Shown here: positions 55,987 through 64,000 of the stretch, one piece after another
Numbering within the stretch: the stretch's first letter is position 1
Layout of the letters: each line of letters starts with the position of its first letter
Program-made: the position numbers and the translations under genes
The notes under the pieces: generated by a model
The model's input: only the letters and a program-made list of their open reading frames with translations
The model's database searches: none
What the model was told of the DNA's origin: nothing
Assembly (NCBI GenBank): GCA_024699855.1
Contig: JAMPIQ010000001.1
Location: 4,588,001 to 4,652,000, forward strand
From: Aphelenchoides besseyi
Lineage: Eukaryota; Nematoda; Chromadorea; Rhabditida; Aphelenchoididae
DNA: 64,000 nucleotides
Reading direction: 5' to 3'

Positions 55987-57181
55987 AAATAATAAGAGAG
56001 GTCACACTCCTACGATATTCGTTCAATGGACAAAGTTTATCGGACATCGATAAGAACATCAGCCTGATCATCGTCCAATGAAATTTCCTGTGCCTAAAGC
56101 CATAGACTTCTAAATAACCTAAGATTACAAATTGACTGTTGAATCATCCAAAATATTTATTCTTTAACAGGACAAAAAGTACCAGTACACTGACTCATAG
56201 CTAAGCTTTAACCGTGTACATGAACGGAGGATTCTTCTCGAAGATTTGAATCGCCAACTCACGACTCTCTGCCAATTGAATTCAATAAACATCTGACGAC
56301 TAAAGAAACAACGATATTCAACAATATGAGCATGTGCTTGACATGTGAATCGAAAGCCTCAAATGTTCAATTCAGCAAAATTTCGATGTTTACCGTAGCT
56401 TTTCGTTTCTTAAACGTTCACGATCTGTGAACGACTGACGGAATCAGAAGAAAAATGACGTTGAAATGACAATAATTTACGATGACGTTAAGTACGTTCT
56501 GAAACCGTTACATTGTTCGTTTCTTCAGGCCCTGCGGGTTATCGACGGTCGTTGGTATGACCTTCGTGATCTTCGGACTTCGACAATCATTGATTTCAGT
56601 GATGCACGCTAAAGTAGCGCAGTTCAAAGCGGCGGGGTGTTTTTTCTTCGTAATCCTAAGTTCTCATCCAAAACAAACTGAGCGGGTGGGCGTCAACATC
56701 TTGGAGTTCCATCATACTCTACGGTTGAGTGTTCTAGCAAATCGCATTTGATTGTTTATACGCGAATCACGCAGTTGATTCGAAAACATACGCGGTTGGT
56801 ATTCCGTTTAAGAATTCGATGAAATTTCGAGAAGTGTTGGTTGCGAGTATTTAGAGTGTGATTGATGTTTACGCAATAATACCTCTCTGCGATCAAATAC
56901 AATGGTAACTGTTTTGCTTTGCTTTAGCTAATTACATGGGACAAAATTATTGATTATGAATTGTTATCTACTAGTACTGAAATGGGTTTTGTAGTATCTC
57001 ATTGCTACCGTTCAACAGCAGGAAGTCACGATCGTAATCAAATCTCTTTATTGACTATTTGGGAAATCTGCACTCTTTTCGATAACTGAGCCAACAATCG
57101 TGTGGGCAATAAACTGCATTTTCGTGTTTCTAGGCGCTAGAATCTGAATCAGAAGCAGTCGAACGTTGCGGGGTCTGAAGG
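55987..57181. other. Intergenic region
   Basis: A purine/pyrimidine mix with no supported gene. A 64-codon plus frame at 56557-56751 has no start context or domain. The CTGTTAAAG-like motif and T-rich runs are unremarkable. Confidence 0.35.
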
Positions 57182-57394
57182 TCAACGATAACAGTCACTC
57201 TTTCGAATGCGTTTTGTACTTCTAATCTGCAAAACAGTTTGCAATCCTTCAATCAACGTTGTTTTCGTTAACCCCCTCCGACAATTTGCCCTCAGATTGT
57301 CCTGTGAAGTATTGCCGTCGGCAGAACAAAAAGCGAACAAATCGTCGACAACTGAAAAGATTTCGGCGCGAATCCGATCGTCTTTACGGGTCAT
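57182..57394 (-). CDS. Possible small soluble protein (70 codons)
   Basis: A single open frame reads MTRKDDRIRAEIFSVVDDLF, then DGNTSQDNLRANCRRGLTKT and LIEGLQTVLQIRSTKRIRKS. It is hydrophilic, looks helical and is unlike chance Phe/Ser-rich frames nearby. I do not recognise it. It could be a short gene or one exon of a gene whose other exons I did not find. The plus strand also has a 64-codon frame here. Confidence 0.3.
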   Translation of the reverse strand: MTRKDDRIRAEIFSVVDDLFAFCSADGNTSQDNLRANCRRGLTKTTLIEGLQTVLQIRSTKRIRKSDCYR

Positions 57395-57733
57395 TTTATG
57401 ATACCTTTCGGGTTTAGCTCGTAATCATCGTGCTGAAACAGATCGGAAACGCTGCATAGTTCCTTAGGAAATCACGAAACGGAACAATCAAAGATTGAAT
57501 GCTTGGTTATTATAGCCAATCTGCTCGTTGTGCTGCTTGGCATTTAATAGTTTAACGGACCTTCGATCTAAATCTCTTTCTAACAAATCCAACTCCAAAA
57601 TTCGGTTTCAATGACTCAATTTCGCCGAACCCATTTATCGTTTTCACTTTCATGATCACGCGCGCGGATATCCGCTTAAAATAGCGAACATCATTTTGTT
57701 TAAGTGCGCATCGTCTTCCGATCAATTTAATCC
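57395..57733. promoter_or_regulatory. Promoter region of the SLC17-type transporter gene
   Basis: About 340 bp upstream of the transporter start. It overlaps a doubtful 92-codon minus-strand frame (57552-57830). No specific site recognised. Confidence 0.35.
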
Positions 57734-59479
57734 ATGGCATCACGTGGTAATGCCGTGACACCCGAACTGACACCGCCAACAAGTAGCCTGGAACCATCAG
57801 GTCAGTTGAAAACCAATTGAATTGATTCATTTTATCATTAGGATGCGGTGCAATCTTTCACACTCGTACCCGTTTCATTATGATGGTCCTTGTTTTGTTG
57901 TGTTTGGCATCGATCTGGAGCAACATACTTTCGTTTAATTTCGGTACTTTTAAGTCGTTAGTCAGAATATAAAAGGTTAATATTGCAGCCGTGATTTGCT
58001 TCATTCACAACGTTCCATCATCAAACAATTCAATATCCGAGACTTCCGAGCCCGCTAATATTACTCAAGCCACTCAGTTTACACTACGCGAACGATCGTA
58101 TCTGACATCCGCTGTTGCTGCTTCGGCGTTTGTTATCAATTTTGTTGTTGTTGCATTGGTGAATCGCTATGGAATTCGAATCGTTTTCGCATTCCTTGGC
58201 ATGCTCTCTGCTCTGGCGACTTTGTGTATGCCAACGGCGATCTATTGGGGTTACAATTGGACATTGGCAGCTCGTGTGGTTCAAGGTAAACAAATCAAAC
58301 AAACATGGATTCTGGTGTCTTTAGGCGCTGCATTTGCTTCTAATTTCCCGGTTATTGGAGCATTCACATCGAAATGGACATACTACAAGCAAAACGGACT
58401 GTTTGTTTCGGTTCTTGTTGCTTATGTTCAATTTGCTCCATCGCTGACGATGCCGATTTCCGGTCAACTATGTGAAAGCAGGTGCGACTATTTTTTGTGA
58501 ACGTTATTTCGTTTTTCAGATGGGGATGGCCATCGGTTTTCTATTGTCATGGAGTTCTGTCGATTTGTTTGTTCCTTATCTTTGGCATATTTTATCGTAA
58601 TAGTCCAGGTAAGAACGATTACAGTCAACTGATCTTAATGTTTCTTAGCAAAACATCCACTCGTTGGAGACATTGAACGAAACAAAATCTCCGTTGGAAA
58701 GTCGGGATTAAGCAAAAAGGAACTTCGTCGTATTCCGTACGTTCCAATTCTGACGACATCAACGGTTTGGGCAATTTGGATAGCGGCCGGCGCAAATTTT
58801 GTTGTGGTCAACATAATGTTCCTTTTTGGACCAACCGTGATGAACAAGTTGCTTCAATTTCCCATTCATTCCAGCGGATTATCGGCCGCAGTTGCACCCA
58901 TTGCTCAATTCGGATTGAAAGTCTTCGCCGGTTTCACGTCGGACAAAGTTCGATTTTTGAGCGAAAACAACAAACTACGTGCCTACAATTCAATCGCCTT
59001 TTTTACGAGTGCAATCTTTTTGACCTTGTTGGCATTCACTCCAATAGAACAACGTTACTTGTGTTTGGTGTTCTTTGGATGTTCGGCTGGAGCTCTGGGT
59101 TTTACGACCGGCGGATTCTTTAAAGCTGGACCATTGGTCGCTAAACACTACAGTCATTTTGTCACCGGAAACATCAGTTTGTGCCTCACATTCACTATGA
59201 TCATTGTTCCATTTGTTGTTGATGGTAATATATCGACAATCTGATCAACTCATTCAGTTTTTAGGCTTGACTCCGAATAACACGGCAGAAGAATGGCGAC
59301 TTGTTTTTTTGTTTTGTGCTGGAACGCTCGTTATCTCAAACCTTCTTTTCGTTTTGATGTGCTCAGCTGAACCGGCATATTGGACAACGGACGCCTGGTC
59401 ACGACAAGCTTCGAAGGCGTCGAAGAAATCGACGGTTTTGAGTCGCGCACAAGTAGCTCCATCGATCAATTTGGGCTGA
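57734..59479 (+). CDS. Major facilitator transporter, SLC17 (organic anion/phosphate) type
   Basis: A twelve-helix MFS protein. The start at 57734 (MASRGNAVTPELTPPTSSLE) precedes a first exon junction at 57800. Landmarks: RFIMMVLVLLCLASIWSNIL (TM1), an N-glycosylation-rich first loop (SSNNSISETSEPANITQATQ), LTSAVAASAFVINFVVVALV (TM2), NRYGIRIVFAFLGMLSAL (loop and TM3), AARVVQGAAFASNFPVIGAF (TM4 with the RVVQG motif), GLFVSVLVAYVQFAPSLTMP (TM5), GWPSVFYCHGVLSICLFLIF (TM6) and NSPAKHPLVGDIERNKI in the central loop. This order (long glycosylated first loop, RVxQG, GWPSVFY.HG, HP...E...I) is typical of SLC17 and its nematode relatives, which move anions such as phosphate, sialic acid or glutamate. 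Eight exons by my count; the last intron (59224-59265) is about 40 nt. The substrate is not predictable. Confidence 0.85.
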
Positions 59480-59694
59480 AATTTCATCATCTTTTGATTT
59501 TCGATTGATCTTTTCACTCCAACTTATTCCAAACTATTTTAGGAGACAATTTTGCTTTAAACTTTGAATGAACATTTTCTTGAGATTAACTGCGCAAATA
59601 AATCAACTTTTAAGCACAGTTGCTTTTATCTCGTGCGATAAGAAGAACACACATTCTAAAAAATTTGGCTTAAGAGAATAGTCCGCTGTTTCGT

Positions 59695-60386
59695 TCAGTT
59701 GGTCGAATCGGTAAGTAGCTTTCCCATACGTCGAAGCTGCGTCTTGATGGCCTCTAATTTGTCTGCTGGAACCAAAGCAAACAACTTTTGCTCCAACAAA
59801 ATCTTCTTCTGAGCGGTTGTCATTGTGAAAACTTGTTGACAGACAGCAGTTTCGGCATCATCTTCCGAAGCTCCGCTCGTCTTCAAACCTTTGATTGTTT
59901 CGTCGACCTAAATTTCAAACAGTTTAGTGAACAACTTTAAGGTACTTACTTGTGTTTGATCTTCTTTCACGAACTCCAACGCAACATCCATCGCTTTTTG
60001 TCTCAATTTTTCTGTCTCATCAACACCGCCAAGTATCTCTTGAACGTTCGTGTAAACGGAGGTGATTTCGTCAACTTGATCGGGATCCAAACCGATGTTT
60101 CGGTAATTGGCGTTGTAGTAATCCATAATTTCACGAATCGTTTTACCTTCTTTGTAGTAGAGATCGAATATCTGTTGCAAGATCTTGATGTAAAAAGTTA
60201 AAGATAACAATCAACATCAACACCTACATCTTGAATTTGATCGATATTGAAGAACTTTCCGCAAAGAGCTTGAACTTTCTCGGCGAACTTTTGAGCGCAT
60301 TCCGCTAACGCAGGATTGTCTCCATTCGTATCGGCAGCAGCGAGGACAACAAACGACACCAAGACGGACAGAATCACCAACTTCAT
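59695..60386 (-). CDS. Secreted helical protein, nematode type, unrecognised
   Basis: The ATG at 60386 starts MKLVILSVLVSFVVLAAADT, a clean signal peptide. Three exons join through introns at about 60184-60227 and 59907-59947. The mature protein, about 170 residues, is strongly helical and acidic: ECAQKFAEKVQALCGKFFNI, ILQQIFDLYYKEGKTIREIM, VYTNVQEILGGVDETEKLRQ and KLEAIKTQLRRMGKLLTDST. There are three Cys. Its shape recalls helical nematode secreted families (such as SXP/RAL-2 or fatty-acid-binding types), but I see no decisive motif. Probably secreted into the pseudocoelom or the environment. The stop is at 59695. Confidence 0.65.
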
Positions 60387-60971
60387 TCTCAATGCTACGA
60401 CCAAAAGCAAAATGAATTGCCAACTTCGATGCTTTTAAACAACCAACACACACCTGTGATTCTTTGAATCTATCGGATTTAAGCGATTTACACTTGTGCT
60501 GCACCGAGAAACGTGGTTTATCCCCGCCATTCGTCCATGAGTTTAATCGATCCAATTGTCCCGACAAAACAAATTACTTCGTTCTACGATGCGCTGTTGA
60601 AAAATGAACGATCATCAAACTCGTGTATTAAATTTTAACGACTAAATGGAACACACTGATCTTTGCGTAAAACGAAATGTTTTCAGCCACTACTCTTCGA
60701 AAGTCCTGTATTGTTTGAATTCCAAATGCTAATCATGTAGAGGTTTATGGTTGCACCATATGCTTAACTGCATATGCTTAACTGTATACGACTAACAAAC
60801 TTGACTTCAGTGTTCCAAATTAGGAACTCGTTGAATTGCTCTGATCAAACAAACCCACGCCTCGAGAGCCAATCTGTGGGCTGATTTAAACTTACAACTG
60901 CTGATTAAAGCTCGTGAATTGGCAAACAATGCAAAGAATATAAACAATCTCAAATCAATTGGCACGCAAAA
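60387..60971. other. Intergenic region
   Basis: Contains a 14-bp tandem pair (CATATGCTTAACTG twice, near 60756-60785) and otherwise nothing I recognise. It should include the promoters of the divergent secreted helical protein and pepsin-fold genes. Confidence 0.35.
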
Positions 60972-62293
60972 ATGATCGTTTTTCTTGTTCTTTCTGTCGT
61001 TTGTCCGTTTCCTTTGGTTTCTGCTTTACCATATCGTGGTAGCGCGTTGGATCTATTTGATGTTAACGGTAAGAATTGCGAGTTGAGAAATTGAAAGACA
61101 ACTTTTAGGCGACAATGCACCGGTCGTTCGAGTAGATCTCGGTTATCCAAGTATGTTTTGTAAGAAAGTGTTGTTGATGAAGTGTCAATTTAGAACAAAA
61201 GCATCTCAATCTCGCCTTGGACTTAAATTACGACACCTCGTGGGTATTTAGCACGGAAAAATGCACAAAGAAATCGTGTTCAAAGCAATGCTTTCAAACC
61301 AGGTACTTTTCTTCTATTCACAACGAATTCATCGCGTTTAGTTTATCGCAAACGTACGATGACTTTTCAATGAGCTTGACAGAGAAGGCTCGCAAATACA
61401 AGGTCTACGGTCGAGATTTAATAACAGTGAGTTCAGTTTCTGTATAACAACTGAAGTCAACAGTTACAGATAAACGACAAGGAGTTTGGGTTTCAATTTG
61501 GTTTAGTCAAACTCGAGTGTCCAAACATCTATTTTCCGTACAGTGGAGTGTTCAGTCTTTCTCGTGCAGCAGTCGATTTCAACAGGTTTATCAATCAGTT
61601 TAATCGTTTGGCGTCCTTCTTCATACCCAGTGAAATCAGTCGTGTTTCCAGTCAAACGCTTGTATTCGGCGAAGAATATCATCCGGCCTGTGACTACAAC
61701 TACAACTTTAAAGTTAGTCGAACGAATGTACCGGGTCGCGGTCAATGGCAATTTGATATCAAATCGTTTGTTCATAAAGTTATTTTAGTTCGAACTTTCG
61801 AATTTGCAGAACAAAAGCATTGGGAGAACGGTACAACCACACCGACACCAATCGGCAGATTGCAACTTTAGACCTCGGAGTTAACGACATTTACGCTCCA
61901 GAGTCGTTTGTTTTTGAACTCTACAAAGTATTCAATGTTACTCCAATGGAGAACACTGACGCGTATTACTTGCCTTGCAACAAGCTTCCAAATGCCAAGT
62001 TGGTCTTACAATCCGGTTCAACCATTTTTCTTATGGAAGCAAAGCATTTGGTATCGTCTGTAAGTGCTTGTACAGCTTACAATTCTTAATCATTCGTTTA
62101 GATGAGTGGAAAAGCGAATTCGAATAGATGTATTTTGAATGTGAAAATCCACGATTCGGCATCCAAAAATTGGATCTTGGGCAAAGTTTTCATGCGTCGT
62201 TTCTGCACAACTTTGAGCTACAGCGATGACAGTCTTCGTTTCGGAGTGGTGTCTGAGAAGCGAATCTTTCGTCCAATCGATCACAAGAACTGA
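60972..62293 (+). CDS. Pepsin-fold (A1 aspartic protease-like) secreted protein, catalytically dead
   Basis: MIVFLVLSVVCPFPLVSALP is a signal peptide. The body follows pepsin architecture: NLALDLNYDTSWVFST takes the place of the first active-site strand (normally DTGSS.LWV), IYFPYSGVFSLSRAAVDFN resembles the GI.GLG region, IATLDLGVNDIYAPESF takes the place of the second DTG loop, and NWILGKVFMRRFCTTLSYSD with SLRFGVV is the characteristic C-terminal ILG..F.R....D strand. Both catalytic Asp-Thr-Gly triads are altered, so proteolysis is unlikely. Six exons join through introns near 61072, 61152, 61430, 61764 and 62060, all in frame. It probably acts as a secreted binding protein. Active members of the family are gut or host-tissue proteases. 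Confidence 0.7.
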
Positions 62294-62602
62294 AATGTGG
62301 AGTTGTTGAGGAACAAAATAAACTCGTTTCAATTTGTTTGACATCAGAACAATTTCCGACGCTTGCGTTTCGCATTTTACTTGACAACCCGGAGGTTTGC
62401 AATCATCATTGCCATGACAATGTTTCAAAATTTTGCGTTGAACATGTTAACTCGAGGACTGAGAATTCCTTTTCGAGTTGACAGTAAAATTGCACGTTCT
62501 CGTGGTTTTGTATGATTTCCACCCACAACGCTTTGTTTTCGAACTTGCTGATTACAATCCTAAGGTTTTTGTTTAGATGGACGGCAAGTGAACTCAAACG
62601 AA

Positions 62603-64000
62603 ATGGGCGCGAATTGTACGACACAGTTTGCCAAAGCGAAGGTATCTGTTTTGTTTTAGTTTATTCACGAGCACTTTCAGGATCAATTGACCAAAATCAA
62701 TCTGTTGCATCGGGACGCCAGTGCCAACAAATCAGATGGCAAACCGACGGCAAGAGCCAAACAGAAGAAAGCGGTTGAGAAGATCACGTTGACCGAGCAA
62801 GTTGTCGAGGTGCTCATTCGCATTCTGATGCTCAATAACAACGGATTTTAGGAGTACATAAAACTGGAACAAGAAATCTATCGCTACGAACACAAAAACG
62901 TTCTGAAAAAAGTAAGTTCGCGTAATAGATTGCTAATTGACGGCGATTTTAGTGGGAGAATAAAACGATTTTTGCCGATGAAATCAAGAAAACGGTCGAT
63001 CAACTGGAAGCTACGTACAAAGAACTGAAGAAACAAACGTACGAGCTGAACTTGCCAACTGATTATAAGTGAAATTATAGCGAGAAAGAGAAAGCTGATG
63101 TCGACAACATCGAACAGCCATCAGTGAAATCGTTTCTCAAACAACAGGGCACATGGGACGAGCGAATGGAAAAAGAAAAGAAAGAATATCTGGACGCTTT
63201 GAATCGACAAGAAGTCGCTGAAAAAGAACTTCAAGGATCCAAATTGCAATACGATCGAGCCGCGAAGATTGCCGAAATATACAAGGCACAAACTGACAAA
63301 CTCAACGAACTGTACGAGAAACAAGATAACATGTTGCGTAAGTGATCAACAGTTATTTCACATATCGATTTAGTTGGCATCTTTGGACCGAACTATGCAA
63401 GTGAGCAGGAAAATCAATTGGAAGCGGAGCTCGATGATGCTCTTGAATGGCAACAACGAGTCTCGTTAGCTAAGTTCAAATGGACGAACGGACGAGTACT
63501 TTTGGTTCATGCATCCACTCAAATGGCCTTCGGAATTACAAGATGGAAAGAATTGAACGATATCGATGCGGCGTATGTTATAATCGTCGAATGAAGATCC
63601 TAATTCTCGTTCAGAAACACACGAATGCGATATTTTGCTGCCGCTGAAGCGCGAAACAACTTCATCGCTGCCGGTCAGAATGTTCAATCTTGTCGAGTTT
63701 ATTTGGGTCGCGTTCGTTTTCCATATGCCACAGAGGAGGAGATGAATTTGATGGAACAAACGATTCAAACGTCATTCACTGATATTCAGTCAAATTCGTC
63801 TCTTAAGAAGTCGTTGAGCGTTTATCAAAGTACCCACAAGAAAATTGCTTCCTTAATTCAATGGGTTTGTTTTGTTTCTGACCAACTTTGTATTTATCGT
63901 TTAGTTCGACAAAGTAATCAATGACACAATACTCAAAGATTTGGATAAAGCCAACACAAATGTAAGTTTTTTAGTTGTACGAATGACAACACCTATGGTG
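62603..64000 (+). CDS. N-myristoylated coiled-coil protein, nematode family, runs off the window
   Basis: The start ATG at 62603 gives MGANCTTQFAKAK, an N-myristoylation signal (MGxxxT) with an adjacent Cys for palmitoylation, so the protein should be membrane-tethered. Later exons are almost all charged helices: YIKLEQEIYRYEHKNVLKK, ADEIKKTVDQLEATYKELKK, ERMEKEKKEYLDALNRQEVA. A more conserved block follows: LGIFGPNYASEQENQLEAEL, KFKWTNGRVLLVHASTQMAF, RYFAAAEARNNFIAAGQNVQ and SCRVYLGRVRFPYATEEE. Introns of about 36-45 nt separate the exons; the one at 63043-63085 (GTACGAG...TATAG) removes an apparent stop. I recall similar uncharacterised proteins in nematodes but no assigned function. It may be a scaffold at the plasma membrane. 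The 3' end is missing. Confidence 0.6.

Noticed and set aside
60756..60785. 14-bp tandem duplication CATATGCTTAACTG
   Set aside because: Only two copies and no structure around them; likely replication slippage with no further meaning.
63060..63085. A 12-nt intron or stop codon in the coiled-coil gene (TATAAGTGA)
   Set aside because: Using the upstream GTACGAG donor gives a 43-nt intron that removes the stop and preserves frame.

Overview
The window is nuclear DNA of a nematode. Coding exons are separated by many very short introns, mostly 38-50 nt, with GTAAG/GTGAG donors and TTTTAG/TTTCAG acceptors. Several start codons sit a few bases after an acceptor-like TTTCAG or TTTTAG, as expected for a 5'UTR intron or a trans-spliced leader. 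The gene families fit nematodes: two patched-related (PTR) proteins, a core-2/I-branching-type GLY glycosyltransferase, an Srh-type chemoreceptor, a FAX/CDR-type GST-like protein, an SLC17-type transporter and an LEA-like protein. I cannot name the species. Gene models below were assembled by hand from exon frames and splice motifs, so exact exon edges are inferred.

Layout. 1-6230: mostly non-coding, with one small secreted-protein gene on the minus strand. 6231-18011: PTR-A, a GT14-type glycosyltransferase, a tiny Cys-rich secreted peptide, a type II membrane protein (minus) and a four-helix membrane protein. 19291-28050: a small membrane protein, the microtubule plus-end protein EB1 (minus), a PET117-like cytochrome oxidase assembly factor, a FAX/CDR-like protein, an Srh-type GPCR and two unrecognised minus-strand genes.

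28629-38825 is a mobile-element block. A decayed Helitron lies on the minus strand, with a textbook 3' hairpin plus CTGG terminus, a Rep/helicase broken by stops and frameshifts, and an upstream ORF with a Ulp1-type protease domain. Next come an intron-containing RPA/OB-fold gene and a complete Tc4/Tc5-type DNA transposon (35947-38822) with matching 316-bp terminal inverted repeats, a TAA target duplication within CTAAG and an apparently intact DDD transposase. The inner ends of its repeats look like a tRNA-Ser A-box region.

38826-44472 is almost gene-free. 44473-64000 is gene-dense again: PTR-B (19 exons, like PTR-A), a single-pass membrane protein, a deltex-like ubiquitin ligase with a macro-like N-terminus (minus), two Lys-rich membrane-anchored genes (minus; one is LEA-like and carries an in-frame stop), a U5 snRNA gene, an SLC17-type transporter, a secreted helical protein (minus), a catalytically dead pepsin-fold protein and an N-myristoylated coiled-coil protein that runs off the right edge.
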